Notes: a model not told the origin generated them from the letters alone. Counted from the first letter of the stretch, positions 22,301-34,535 are shown. The stretch: 42,369 bases of DNA from Mesotaenium endlicherianum (GCA_009602735.1 WELA01000694.1:678325-720693), one strand, 5' to 3'. A program made the numbers and translations.

Positions 22301-24876
22301 AGTTGCGAACATCTAATTGGTGTTATGCAAGAGCGGAATCAATAAGAAACGCCATTAGTGAATAATTGCAGTGAAGAAGTGGCAGGCGAGGCTAAGAGCA
22401 AGAGGTTTGGCTAGACTAGCATAGTTACTGTAGATTTTGGACTTTTGTGAGCTTGTACTTTTGAAAGTAAAGCAAAAGCCCTTCTCGACAGTTTTCTTTG
22501 AATTTCGGTGATTTGTTATTCAATTGCTTCGTAGTGATTTCCGCAAACTAATTATTGATCAACTGTGAACCCTTCAACTCAAGCGAAGAGCCTGCTAAGA
22601 AGTAAATCTCTATTCCTTGTAAGGAGATCTAAGCAGTGTGTAACTTTTTGCAAAGTCTTTGTAACAAAGATCAAGCTGTGGACTTGGTGTGGAAACACTA
22701 GGAAACTCTAATATAGATAATGCCAGTTCAGGATGACCTGCAGATGGTCAGACGAGTGCAACCCGCCACCAACACACGTGCATAAGTCAATCCTGGTGGT
22801 GGACCAGGTTGACGACCCAGTGCAAAGGACCATTGGCAAGGTGATCACGGTGACGGCACACATGTTACCTACCATCACACGTGCTTGTGGTCTCGACACA
22901 GTTAGGCACGACATAGCTAGCTTTTTGATAGTTACTTAAGAGCCAGATTGCCACCCAGCTTCAACACCACGTTATAGCAGTTTGAAATATATGTAAATCA
23001 CATCAGTAACAATGCATGGTCATAGAAGCTTTTAATATTTACCGTCCAGCACAACTTCCACAACATACAAAACTTTCTAGTTTTTTTTAATGAACTTGAG
23101 CTTAAATTGCTCACCTTTGGTATTTCCACACGCGTGCTCTTCCTAAGCAATTTTCAACAATTCGATGAAGTGTTTTGTAGCATTCTTGATACATAGTGCA
23201 ACTAATGTACTTCAATTTTTCCAAAAGTTTCCTACTCGCACGCTTGAGCATGCATTGGTTTGCCTATGTCGAGAATGCTCAGCTTTTTGCTTGCATGTGT
23301 GGTCAACAACTTTGAAAACTTTTGGTCGCAATTCCACATGAGATTTTTGTATAGGATGGACCACACAAGTTGAAATGGAGTACGCCGTTCCTATGACAAG
23401 AGCTGATCTAAATGCTTGGGACTTATCTAATAACTTTGAAACTTTTGTTTTTCTTCAAACCGTGTTAAACACAAAATAACTCAATCTACTCCCTAGCATA
23501 GGAAACCTGATATGTACGCATTTTGTCTTCTTCGCTGCCATGCCTATATGTGGGTGGAAAAGCATTGTAAGCACTGTGGACAAGAATACACGATAAGAAT
23601 GACGATAGGTTCCAACTTGCCCAAAGTGATTGCTTCCAGCATGTATGTATGTGAAGAGGACTTTGAATGGCAAAGTACATTAGTATGCACACATGCGCCA
23701 ATCCGGATTATGAGAGTACATGTGCACCGTGTAAGGTTCTACTAACCAAGAGGACAAACATGTAGTCACTATACAAAAATCCCACTTGTAAATTATTGAG
23801 CTTGCTAGGAATTTAATGAGAAGCTTTGTAAATGATACATCCATAAAATCATTCTGCAATACGACATTGTTTGCATATCATGTACATTGTTGAGTACTAC
23901 AAAATCATGAAACTTAGGTTCTAGCTTACCTTAGAACAAGATATGCATCACATACATCAAGGTCCGAGGGCCTTGATCAGTGATTTGCATCCGCCCAAGT
24001 GAAAGAATCCAATTTAATTACAAATAGAAGTACACCAACTAAAATGATGAAACAAAGGGTATTCATTCATTGAAATCAAAGACTATAATTTCGTGATATT
24101 CTTTTGCGAAAGGTTCCTTATTGTTGAACATTTAGTTCCACAATATCAAGAATCCTCTAGCATTGCATGTACATAAGCAATTGTCCTCGATGTCACTATG
24201 AGTTTGTTTTCAAAACTTGTGCATATCTGTATTGATGTTGAACACATTGATTGTGTTTTGTAGATTTTTTGACAACAATCACATTGAGCAATTGTTGGAT
24301 TTAAGAGTGTTGAATGAAGACAGTAGTTGCAACATAGAGGGCTTGACCATGAGGAGACCTACTACATTAGTTTTAATTACTGTCTTGTACAGGGCAAAAA
24401 TGGAGTACAAAATACCAATTTCTAATGTGAAGCTAGGCATCATGTTGCACTATCAAGTTAGCGTGACAAATAGTGAAGGCGATGACTTTACTTTAGAAGG
24501 TCATGAGAGCATAGGCAAGACCCCAAATTATAGAAAGAACCAATTATTCGAAACCAATTAACCAATAAAAACTTGAGCAAAAACATTATATGTACCTCCC
24601 TAGGCCAACGCCCCTACACAACTATTCTACACAAGATTATGATAACCCTCTCCTGACCTTGTCATTACTGAAGGTAATTGCAATTAATACAGGCCCCAGC
24701 TGTATAGCCAATATTTGAGCCAGTTTATTCTATTTACTCCATGTGCAATTTCTATACCAGATCATTTACTCCAAAAGTGGCAGGATCTTATCATATCTAT
24801 TCTACGGCAGACATTCAGCGTAGCAAGAGCATGCTTTTCTGCCGACGTAAAGCCACCATCCACAGCTTTCAATCCC
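19304..24876. other. Gene-poor region with an AT-rich island
   Basis: More than 5 kb without a gene I can support. From 19.3 to 21.8 kb the base composition is mixed. From about 21.8 to 24.7 kb it is visibly richer in A and T than the rest of the window. CACGTG-type palindromic sites recur at about 21566, 21841, 22776 and 22875. The stretch 22430-22500 (GTGAGCTTGTACTTTTGAAA and onward) has the look of a plant retrotransposon LTR, but I found no matching second LTR, primer-binding site or reverse transcriptase. Open frames up to about 115 codons exist without recognisable motifs. Confidence 0.45.
20770..20840 (+). repeat. Imperfect GCTCCGAAG tandem repeat
   Basis: Four or five degenerate units of roughly GCTCC(G/A)AAG with variable spacers, in the gene-poor region. 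No function seen. Confidence 0.5.
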
Positions 24877-27800
24877 TTAACCCTTGGTATTATCAGACAA
24901 GAAAGAGGAGTCCCCCGGTGTCCAGCCGTATGTCCTCGTTAAGCGAATCTGCAGACGAAAAAGAGGTGGGTTAGCCCAAATGCGTGCTACCAATCAATCT
25001 CATCCAGACTGTAAAAGCAGCTGCCCAAATGACCCCGTGAGGTTCAAGGAAGAGAAGAAGGCAAAACTTTGTACAGAGGAGGGTATAAAAACATGCGAGC
25101 ACATTGTCGGAGTTGTGCAAGTTCCAGCAATGCAGAAGCCAGAGGTGGGGATAAAGTACTTGAGCGAAGGCAAAGATAGCGCGGATGACACGGGCATAGT
25201 CGGTGCCCACTGCTCGCACCACCATGTCCGCCAAGAAGGTGCCCCACATTCTGCACCCATTCCATTCCACTCCACCAAGCCAACGTGAACATCTCAAAAA
25301 CCATAAGCAGACGAGAACGGGCACAGACAGAGCTCTCGAGATTGTAGCCGAGCTGCCACGCTTGCATGTTACAACTCTTGCTCCACTGCAAGCTCTTTGG
25401 GAGCAAAGCTGTAGATGACGACAATGACCACTACTGCGTTACAGCTCTCCGCTTGGTAATGTCAGGCAACATCAACGCGACAAACTCGTTGGTCGTATAG
25501 AAAGCTGTGCTGAATTTGCTTATTGTAGCAGTGCAGGAGCCAAAGCTTGACGCTTGAAGCTCGACGAAATGAGGTTTTATCCACAGAAATCACAACTGAC
25601 GCACGTCCCAAAACACACAAAGTAGAGGAACCTGGAAATGAACGGTTCAAATGCAGAAAGCACCCTCTGAATTAATACATATCAGGCAACCACAGCTCAA
25701 AGCATTGCTGCTGCCATAAGCTGACGAGGGCGTGCCTGTCACGAAAGCATCAGGGTGGGAGTTCATAAAAACATCAGGGTGCAGCCAACCAAATTCAGAC
25801 CAGCAGAACCAAGCATGAGCAAGGCTGAGGTGTGATGAGGAGCAGAGGAACGAACATGGGACCGAGAAATAGCATAGCGGTGCGAAGCCCGACGTATCTG
25901 GCTGCTGCCCCTGCCAGTCCCTGCTCACACAGAAGCCCATTGGAATCAGGCGCCAGCCAAGAAGGACACGCATTACTCCCTCTCTCCAGGACAAAGAGAT
26001 TCCTAGCTGATCATGCCACAATCAATATAGGCCAACATGTCCGCCAACTATTGCATCCAATAGACATCAATGGACAACCCATCATCAGACATGCACAAAC
26101 ATACATACATCGACGTGGCCTGGGAGACAAAAGACAACACTGCACAAGTTCAGGCTTCCGGGACCAACTTCGACTTGCACAGGGTCCTGATGCCACAACA
26201 AAACATAAGAAGGAAGGCTACCATTCGAGGACAACAGCAGCAGCCAACACAAAGGTTCCTGTCTTCAGATTCTTCCCTAAGATGTAAGGATACAACTTCC
26301 GGTTCTCCTATTTCACATTTCACTGTTGCATACATGCTACATTGAAAGAAACAGAGAATCACCCAGAAGCTCTTCAAAAGACATATGAAGCTCTATTTTT
26401 CCGTACATATTCTGAGGTGATAGGGTGAGATTAGAAGACCTGCAGCTCACCTGACGAGCGGTGAGAAGAGCAAGGTGGGACTCCAGCTTCATCGTCACCA
26501 TCTCTCCCCCCTGCCGGCATGTGTCACACAGCAACTCTAATCATTCTGCCAGTGCCGACTGTACAAACACGGCGCATTCGGAAGGGAGGCACTCAGGCTA
26601 ATCTGTGCGAAATTTTTATTGGCCTGCTTGTCACTGTGCTCATACATGCAGGCACAACAAATTGTAGGCTTGCTATGCCGTCCGACATGAGCGACACTTG
26701 AGGTCAGCAAACTTGCGGAAAAAGGTTCCTCGATTCCAGGTTGAACTTAAAAACGCTGTCATTGACGTCACACGCGCGAAAATTGAAGGCGCTTGGATGG
26801 AGGGCGTAAAATCAAAGCCCTTGTTTCACTCTGGCAGACGAAGAGCATCCGGCATCCGGCATTCGACACTCTGACACACAAGGTCCCAGCAGAAAAGAGC
26901 AGTCCGCTATTCAGCCACGTGTGTTTGTTGTGTTGTGGAGAAACAGTGACTTAGGGCAGAAGGCGCAAGCTGACAAATATTCCAGAGAGGAGAGGTAGAG
27001 ACGGAGATAGGGAGAAGAGGCAGGCAACCACGAAGCCAGGAGCCATAGTACCCTTCACTACCCAGGCAGTCCTTTTCTTATGATAAGCTCCGTCAATATG
27101 TATAGCTCCCTTTCCTGTGTACACAAATACCTGTCAAGGTCAAGCGTGACCTTTCCAGTCCTCGCTCATAATCAGATGGAAGGAGACTGAGTACAAGCAG
27201 GCAGGCAGGCAACTTCGCTGAAAAGCCAGCTTCTTTTCCCTTATGTCCTGTAGACAAACTCGGTCTCCAGAGGAACTTAGCAGGCATCTGCCGAGAGATT
27301 CTCCATCCAACCTGAAGCAATGCTGCTTGCAAGCAAAGCAAGGGGCCTCCATCCCTCTCTATGGAGAAACCGATGCAAGAGAGGTGAGTGTGAAGTCAAA
27401 GGAGGTGGTTGTGGAATACTGACTTTGCGCAGGGCTTCTTTTGCCAGCTGGTAGCGAGCCTTCTCCAGCAGAAGCTTTCCCGAGACTCTGCGGAATATCT
27501 GCAGGAATAACTCATGCACGCTCTCAGTGGCCCGGCTTCAGACATTGGAGGCAAAGCACGGCGAGTAGAATCGAAACATGTGGACGTGATGGATCAGAGA
27601 GAGGCCACTTTGTTCCCCACACAAGTTTGCCCATTAACCCCAATCGGCTACCTGGCCTGGACTATGCGTTCAGGTTACGAACCGTCTAGAGAAATGAGCA
27701 AAACCGTCGAGAGGATAGGATTTGAGAACTTGGCATTTGTAATGGCTATGCTGCTGCAGCAGCGTATGAAGCCATTTTGAAGCGAAGTGGCCAGTGACAA

Positions 27801-30800
27801 GCCAGGGGTGGGTTAGATACGAGACAGCACTTATCATCACTCCCTTTTGCCCGCGCATAAAAGAATATACTGATACATATTTAGCTGCTTGCATGACACG
27901 AAGGGGTCAAGAAGCTTGACTGAGTTCCACAAGTCACTAATGCATACCCGCAGCAGGAGGGAGATAGAATGAGAAAGAGGCAGGAAGCTGACCAGCTTCT
28001 GGAGAGTGGACATCGTGATAGCGCTGGTGCCCTGCACATGTGCCGTGGCCATCACAGAAGCGCACTGTCAACTTACACTATTTACCCTGCAATAAAGCAT
28101 ACAGCTGAGCCGTCTCATGGCTGACAAACCTGCCGGGCATTTCCACTGCAGCAGATTCTCGCCTGCAGCTCAATCATTCGCAACAGACCTTCACTCAGCA
28201 TTACTCTTCCTCTCTCCACCATTGATAATCTGGTGCAACCCTCCGCATAACAATGCCAACATGTCCTCGGTTTTCATCAGAACCAAGCGATACAAGTCCC
28301 AGCCACAGAAAGGCCTAATATGAAGAGTCGTTTCAAAGAAGTGCGGGGAGGGGGAGCATCAAGGGCAATGCCCGAGGCAACGAGCTGGTCCAAGAGTGGG
28401 CACCTTCAGGAGCACAGCCAGCAGCTCATCGCCCCCCAGCTTGAGAGCCCCCAGTAGCCCCCCCCGGAGCTTTCTATTGCTATTGGGGCTGTTTACAAAG
28501 GGTGTCCGCGCGCCTGCCCGGGTGCTCGTGTTGTGGCCACTGCTGCCCGGTTGACTGCCACGAAGAAGCACACCAGAAGATCGTGCACGTCAAAAAATGA
28601 TACCCCCAATCTCCTCATATTAGGGGAAGTAAAAGATGCCAAGACACCGGAGTGGCGCCCGAGTGTAACCAGAGTGGAATTGTCAATAGTGCAGCTGGGC
28701 AACATAGGAAGTCAATCGGCAACTGTCCTTCTTTACGGTACGCTATATGCAGCCGTCAGCTGGAGGCAATCGTTAAAATCTGCACATATTATGGAAAGCT
28801 TAATCAGGAAGACCACACCTCAAAGTCCAATGTTTGCTCCGGACAACCGGGCGCGGACGGCAGGGACCTGTTTATTCCATGCTGACAGGAGCAGATGGAT
28901 AAGACATGGATGCCTGAGCACATCCAAGTAAGATACTGCAAGTGGGGAGCTTCCTTCAGTCTCAATGCCCACACAGATATCACCTGCATGATTTCCCAAA
29001 TCTAAAATCTGCAAGGGCAGGTCAATGTGTGCTGAACCTGGCCAGCATCTCTCTAACCAACTCTTGAAGTTTAATGACGTCAATCATCCTGGCTGGAAGG
29101 ACGTTGCACAACCCCCATAGCAAGCCGAGAGCAGCTTGGAGCGAGCGCACACCTGGTGTACTCCTGCAGCAGGTGCAGGAAAATCTCCGACTCAAGGTCG
29201 GCTGTGGCCAGGCCAGTGGAGCAGGGAACCTGCAGACGCTCCTTTACGCCCAACAGCACGCTCCGGTAGGTCGGCCGCTGCCTCCTGCATGCAAGGCCCT
29301 AACCTTTAGTACCGCTGCAGAAGGCTGCACCGTGCTGCTGCTTGCTACTGCTGGAGCTGATAGCACAGCTATGTGCACTACTGTGGTTCCTGTCAGTGTC
29401 GATATATCCGTGTACAATTGACTACAGTTGACCGGTACCTCATTTGAGCTTTTATGCAGCCCAAGATCTTCAAGCTATGCAAGCTGGTGCGCCAGCGAGC
29501 GCAAAATACGTTTGTTGGACATGGAGAGTGACAGGAACAGTCATCCCTATGCCACCAAAGTGTGCAGGCTGGTGACTAGGCTGGTGACTAGGCCTGACAA
29601 CCTCCATTAGTGGAAACTACATATCGTTGCATGTACATTGAGTTCTCACACAAGGAGTTGATTCCTTCACAGCCACGAAACAGCCACGAAGAACGTATTA
29701 TACTCCTCGTATGCTTGACCTCAGGTTCAAACATTGAAGGGGATGAATTTAGGCCTCTGTCTGCACCATGAAGGTCATCCCTCAAGATGGATCTCTACTC
29801 CTCTTCCATGGCTTGGAGAGTGTACCTGAGGGTAGCCCTGGCATCAGCTGCCAGAAAGAGGAACCTGGCCTCCAACCGCCGAAGCAGGACGTCTCTGCCA
29901 TACAGCTCGCCACCTTCGTCGTAAAGAACGCCTATCATTGTCTCGCCATTGCCTCCATCACCTTTTGCCAGGGACTTCAACACCGGAGAGAGGAGACTGC
30001 CGGTTTCACAAAAGGGTGCGGGACAGACATCATTTAATGTTAGGACTATGTTAAGCTTTTGTCCAAACTCTGGAGGTAGCTGCTACAAACTGTGCAACTA
30101 ATTTTCATATCAACAACTAATTTTAGCTATCTGTGCTGGAACATCAACTAGCAGCTCAGCGTGCTTAACCATGTCAATGAGCACGCCTTACATACTTAAA
30201 ACGCGACTGTGTTCTTTAGAGAAAGGTGCACACGCTGTTGCCTATTTTACTTACAAAAAAGCCTGCTCACAACATAGCCAACTCAAGGGTGACACATGCC
30301 ATTCTACAATGATGAGTCCTACCTGCGGCCATACAGAATGCTCCAAAGCTCGTGCAATTCAGCGTCACTGGCAAGCTCCAATACAGACAGCAGCTCATGG
30401 TCCTCGTCTGCCACAGATATTGATGGAAGCTACAGTCTTAACAACAGCATACGTCATAGATGCAAGAGCATCAACTACGGAGCAAATGCTGTGAAAATTT
30501 AGCAGAATGGCATCTACTTGACTGCGCATCAAGTACCAGACATAAAATGCTGTCCTGGATAGGCTGCACCCTGCTTCATGACTTGACAGAAGACAGTCCT
30601 CACCTCCATCAGCAGTTTTGCTGATCCGTTTCGCTGCATTGGCAGATGTGTATCGCAAAGGACGTGATTGGTTGTCAGAAGTACCATATCCATTCCTTCT
30701 CAGTCGTGAATGAGAGTCTTTCTGCACATGTAGCAGCCGCACGAAATACTTGATTAAGCCAATCTCTGTAACAGCTTCAGTGGTATCAAGTCCGATATGT

Positions 30801-30999
30801 CCATCATATCAGGCATATATTTGTCTGTATCGCTTTTCTTTTATGCGAGCGAGTTGGGTTTGCCAACACAGACCTGGCGAAGAGAACAGGGTAGGCGGGA
30901 AATTCTTAAAGTTACTCTAGAAGTACAATGGACCTGCTGACTATGAAGTGATAGCAACGGCAGGAGGTGTTCATGAAGAGAAAGAATGTGGGTTGCCAT
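24877..30999 (-). CDS. YaaW/UPF0174-like conserved protein, probably plastid-targeted, 13 exons
   Basis: Exons on the minus strand: 30999-30874, 30721-30604, 30407-30323, 29996-29826, 29284-29153, 29088-29038, 28488-28404, 28031-27993, 27498-27424, 26510-26451, 25920-25856, 25250-25160, 24948-24877 (stop TAA). All phases agree; 389 aa. The first 80 or so residues start MATHIL and are rich in Ser, Arg and Thr, like a transit peptide. The body has ELLSVLELASDAELHELW, YGRSLLSPVLKSL, RRLEARFLFLAADARATLR, TYRSVLLGVKERL, LESEIFLHLLQEY, GLAGAAARYVGLRTAMLFLGP, MWGTFLADMVV and GTDYARVIRAIFAFAQIRLTR. This order resembles bacterial YaaW (UPF0174) and cyanobacterial/plant relatives as I recall them; function unknown. 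Uncertain points: start of exon 7 (28488 or 28479), end of exon 8 (27993 or 27948) and the short exon 6. Confidence 0.78.
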
Positions 31000-32024
31000 A
31001 AGCCCTGTATTACTTATTGCACCCCTCTAATTTAGTCAACCCAACATCTCGTTTTATTCGCAAGTGCAATTCCTCAACCGATCAGGTCTTGCCCTATGCC
31101 TCTGTTCGAGGCTAGAGTTCCAAAAGAACCAACAGGTTCGTAATTAGGCTGGCTAACGGCGATTCGTTTTGGAACTTGGAGAGCTCTCAACCAGCATGGA
31201 TTACGAGAAGTGTTCAACAAAATTTAGTATATCCTAGGAATGCCTGCAGCAAACGAAGGTGCAAATGCTTAAAACGACTGAAGTGACTGCAAGTGTTGGG
31301 ACGCCGAAGGCGGGCGCCGGTTGGCCATTCGCAAGCTTGCATGTCGGTGTAGCGCGATTCCTGAATGTTTGGATAAATTCAGATATGAATGAAAGCAAAT
31401 AAGAGCGCCTGGCATTAATCCGGGAGTAACTGGGAGTAACGTATCTCTCTGTTCTCTTATTAGACGCCGTAAGGCACATCGAGGTCCCTGAAGATGGAAC
31501 AAGAGCCACTTGGCTTCACTGTGATGTGCTACGAATCCATGCTCTATCGAACATGTTAAGGTCGCGGAAAAATTGAACGAATTACACCAGATCATATCTG
31601 TACAGGTAAAAGAACTTGGTGTAGACAGCTTGGCCACTACCAACTGAGCCTGCATGTCGCCAGTGCTGGTGATCACGCTGCCGATTTGAGTATTACGCTC
31701 GAACTCGATTTACACCGAGGGATCAGAGTTATGGTCAAGTCCCTTATTCTTAGTTCAACGTGCCTGTCTTGCACTTCGTAGGGAAGAGCTATAGGTTACT
31801 TGGGATGCTGCTTTCTGGTGAGAGGGTTCTCAAAAGTAGATGCAGGATTTGAGCGTCTTGAGTCTCTGCCTTGTCCTACATTTGTAGACGAGCATTTATC
31901 AGCGTACTATTTGCACATGTAAGTATCACCGACTTGAGCTATCAGCCCTTAAGTGGTTACAAGTCTCGATTAAATTACTAGTGCAGTAAAAAAACCTATC
32001 CACTATCAGCAGCTGAAGCTCTGG
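31000..32024. promoter_or_regulatory. Divergent intergenic region, YaaW-like / CHCH gene
   Basis: About 1 kb between start codons pointing in opposite directions. It should contain both promoters. A short minus-strand frame with several Ser and Pro near 31270-31330 was considered as a leader exon but is not needed by the model. No other structure seen. Confidence 0.45.
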
Positions 32025-32318
32025 ATGGCAATATCAGGGGGGATCGAGATGCAGAGGTTGCTGAATGCTCAGTGTCAACATAAGCTTGCGGCCCTTGAAA
32101 AGTGCCAGCGCAGATATCCCAGAGAGCCAGAGCGAAGCTTGTTATGTGGCTATTTGAATAAGCAGGCTGGCCTTTGCTTGTTGGAGATGGTCTGTCCCGA
32201 GGAGGTAGAGAATATGCGAAGCAGTTGCTTAAGCAGAGGCACCAACACTAAGATCAAAAACTGTGTCAAAGCAGAAGAGGCCTTTGAGGATTGCATCAGG
32301 AGGCACCAAGAGCATTGA
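32025..32318 (+). CDS. Small CHCH-type protein with three CX9C motifs
   Basis: Single-exon gene of 97 aa. Cysteines at residues 17/27, 41/51 and 80/90 each form a CX9C pair, with extra cysteines at 57 and 68. Twin CX9C proteins fold as two helices held by disulfides and are usually imported into the mitochondrial intermembrane space by Mia40, where many assist cytochrome oxidase or complex I assembly. The central text (RRYPREPERSLLCGYLNK and AGLCLLEMVCPEEVE) resembles a plant Cox19-like CHCH protein that I recall only loosely. Start: ATG 32025 is the first of two in frame (32049 is the other); no mitochondrial presequence is expected for this class. No intron is required. Confidence 0.75.
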   Translation: MAISGGIEMQRLLNAQCQHKLAALEKCQRRYPREPERSLLCGYLNKQAGLCLLEMVCPEEVENMRSSCLSRGTNTKIKNCVKAEEAFEDCIRRHQEH

Positions 32319-32681
32319 ACTGCAATAGTGTGAGAGATGCCTGTGGCTTCTAAGTTCTAATAAATGCTGGAGGAACTTGCCGAAGGTGCTTGATTCTAAC
32401 AAGTACATTCTGTGCCGCTTGAGGTGATTATCTGATTGCCTTCTACACAGCATACCTGGCCCATATCCTGCCCACTTAAGAAACAACGCTCTTGTTTTAA
32501 ACTACTTGTTGTCACAAATCACTTTGTGAGGTGATTTTTAAATGGGTAGTGATTGTGTTGGATCGTTTTCCTTGAACGAGGATGCAAAGTAAGCAAATAG
32601 CAATCCAATATACATGACACTCATATTTTTCTCTTCCTGTGTGATGTCAGATGATGGAGTGGGAATAGTCTTAGTATTCCT

Positions 32682-33372
32682 ATGACTGTTCCTTTGAAGC
32701 GGATTGTTGCTTATGCGGGCATTGGGTTGCTCAAGGTATGTTTCTTATGTAATGCCTAACGTAGTGTAAGGTGGAGTCTAATATGTACTATTCGATAGCG
32801 AGTGGTTATTGCTTATTCGTAGAGGATCAAGAATTAAGATCAATTCCCACTTATCTTCAAGTGCGGAAGTTGCAGTTTGTGTACCACCTGTATGGAGGAG
32901 CTCGTTTTGTAGGATACTGACTTGCACATGTGCTGTTTTATTGTTCCTGCATTTGTTGTTGATTATGTCAAGTATGTACCTTTCCGGTCTATTGGGTCAT
33001 CTCAGAGAGTGCTTGTCTGCCTTATTTCAACAAGCCTTGCATATGTGTGCTTGTGTTCTAGAGATAGGGATGTCTCAACAGTGCACAAAATTATGAAAAG
33101 CTAAATGTCAAGGAACAGTGTTAATCAAGTTGCTACTGGAATGGGCTGATTCATTCCTAAGTCCATTTTACCCCCAGGGACATTGCCATGCTTGGACTAA
33201 GGCTGCTTCAGAGCCATGTCGCGAGTGCTATCCAGAAGGCTCACACGGAATGTATGCTTGCCCTCATTGTACTTGTCTGCCAATTCACCTGCTTCAGTTT
33301 TCATTAATTGTCATCTTGCAGCAAGGACTACGCCCCTCTTGGTCAAGTTGGCAAGTTCACGAGATACATGTA
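32682..33372 (+). CDS. Tentative short multi-exon gene, unidentified
   Basis: Candidate exons: 32682-32735 (MTVPLKRIVAYAGIGLLK, then donor GTATGT), 32876-32908 (FVYHLYGGARF, then donor GTAGGA), 33178 to about 33249, and 33323-33372 ending KDYAPLGQVGKFTRYM and stop TAA. The first two join in phase 0. Exon 3 can be read in two frames. One gives GHCHAWTKAASEPCREC and links in phase to the KDYAPL exon. The other gives DIAMLGLRLLQSHVASAIQK, looks more protein-like, and would need an extra small exon and another terminal frame. The gene follows the CHCH gene on the same strand. I do not recognise the product. Confidence 0.35.
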
Positions 33373-33387
33373 AATATTGGGTTTGAC

Positions 33388-33960
33388 AATTTGTGTTCAA
33401 ATTGCCTGATTTCGAAAGAAAGAAGGTGATATTAGGAGAATAGTAGGAGTAGTAGTATGCAACAAATTGCGCGTCATCTGTTCTCGTCTAGTCCTTTTCT
33501 ATATGCTGCTACGCTTATCTGTACTTGACTAATCGATAACAATACAAAGAGGTCAAAACAACTATATTCCAACTCCTAACCAACACTATGGATTGGCAGC
33601 TGCATTCTTGCTCTGTTGAGGTTGTTCGTCGAATCGCCGCCGTTGGTTACTACTAATCGACAAAAACATATTGTAACACTAACAAACAACAAACACCCTA
33701 TCGTGCATGGCGAAGACTATTGCTGGCACCAACTTTGTTGCCCGCCTCGTGCCTCTCCCAGTGGATTGAAGGGTTAGAGGGGTGGGTGGGTGGGTATGTG
33801 TAGCAACTACCTTCCTGCTGCAATGAGGCTTCTTTGCAACGAGAAGCCTTATGAGGGTTTCGTTTGTCGATGAGACACAACACGTGTGAAATCGATCAAA
33901 TTTAAACACTTTGTCAAACTTTGGTTTGCGACATTTCATGTCGCAAACCTTCAATTTAAA
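33388..33960. repeat. Tandem duplication, copy 1 (about 573 bp)
   Basis: First of two head-to-tail copies that start AATTTGTGTTCAAATTGCC. By eye the copies differ at about ten positions, including a one-base length difference near the start (33432 against 34006). The unit contains a GGGT run (33777-33796) and a 27-bp palindrome at its right end. It begins just downstream of the stop codon of the tentative gene at 33372. No coding function is clear. A minus-strand frame of about 85 codons is open in both copies, but its long form depends on a non-ATG start. Confidence 0.95.
33923..33949. other. Perfect palindrome, 12-bp arms, 3-bp loop (copy 1)
   Basis: GGTTTGCGACAT, loop TTC, ATGTCGCAAACC. 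Capable of a strong hairpin in DNA or RNA. It sits at the right end of the duplicated unit and is repeated exactly at 34497-34523. Confidence 0.95.
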
Positions 33961-34535
33961 AATTTGTGTTCAAATTGCCTGATTTCGAAAGAAAGAAGGT
34001 GATATTAGAAAGAATAGTAGGAGTAGTAGTATGCAACAAATTGCGCGTCATCTGTTCTTGTCTAGTCCTTTTCTACATGCTGCTACGCTTATCTGTACTT
34101 GACTAATCGATAACAATACAAAGAGGTCAAAACAACTATATTCCAACTCCTAACCAACACTATGGATTGGCAGCTGCATTCTTGCTCTGTTGAGGTTGTT
34201 CGTCGAATCGCCGCCGTTGGTTACTACTAATCGACAAAAACATATTGTAACACTAACAAACAACAAACACCCTATCGTGCATGGCGAAGACTATTGCTGG
34301 CACCAACTTTGTTGCCCGCCTCGTGCCTCTCCCAGTGGATTGAAGGGTTAGAGGGGTGGGTGGGTGGGTATGTGTAGCAACTACCTTCCTGCTGCAATGA
34401 GGCTTCTTTGCAACGAGAAGCCTCATGAGGGTTTCGTTTGTCGATGAGACACAACACATGTGAAATCGATCAAATTTAAACACTTTGTCAAACTGTGGTT
34501 TGCGACATTTCATGTCGCAAACCTTCAAATTAAAT
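33961..34535. repeat. Tandem duplication, copy 2
   Basis: Second copy, directly abutting the first; similarity stops after CCTTCAA at about 34528-34535. High identity suggests recent unequal exchange or replication slippage. Confidence 0.93.
34497..34523. other. Perfect palindrome, 12-bp arms (copy 2)
   Basis: Identical hairpin sequence to that at 33923-33949, although a base just outside it (T to G at 34495) differs between the copies. Confidence 0.95.

Noticed and set aside
22430..22500. Definite LTR retrotransposon call
   Set aside because: The LTR-like look is not backed by a matching LTR, TG...CA ends, primer-binding site or polymerase genes within the window.
25430..25508. Minus-strand segment reading FYTTNEFVALMLPDITKRR as an exon of the YaaW-like gene
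   Set aside because: The exons at 25920-25856 and 25250-25160 join directly in phase to give LGPIMWGTFLADMVV, matching the expected family order, so this lies in the intron.
33679..34528. Repeated minus-strand frame of 91 codons in both tandem copies as a real gene pair
   Set aside because: The long form needs a TTG start, composition is ordinary, and conservation is explained by the recent duplication itself.
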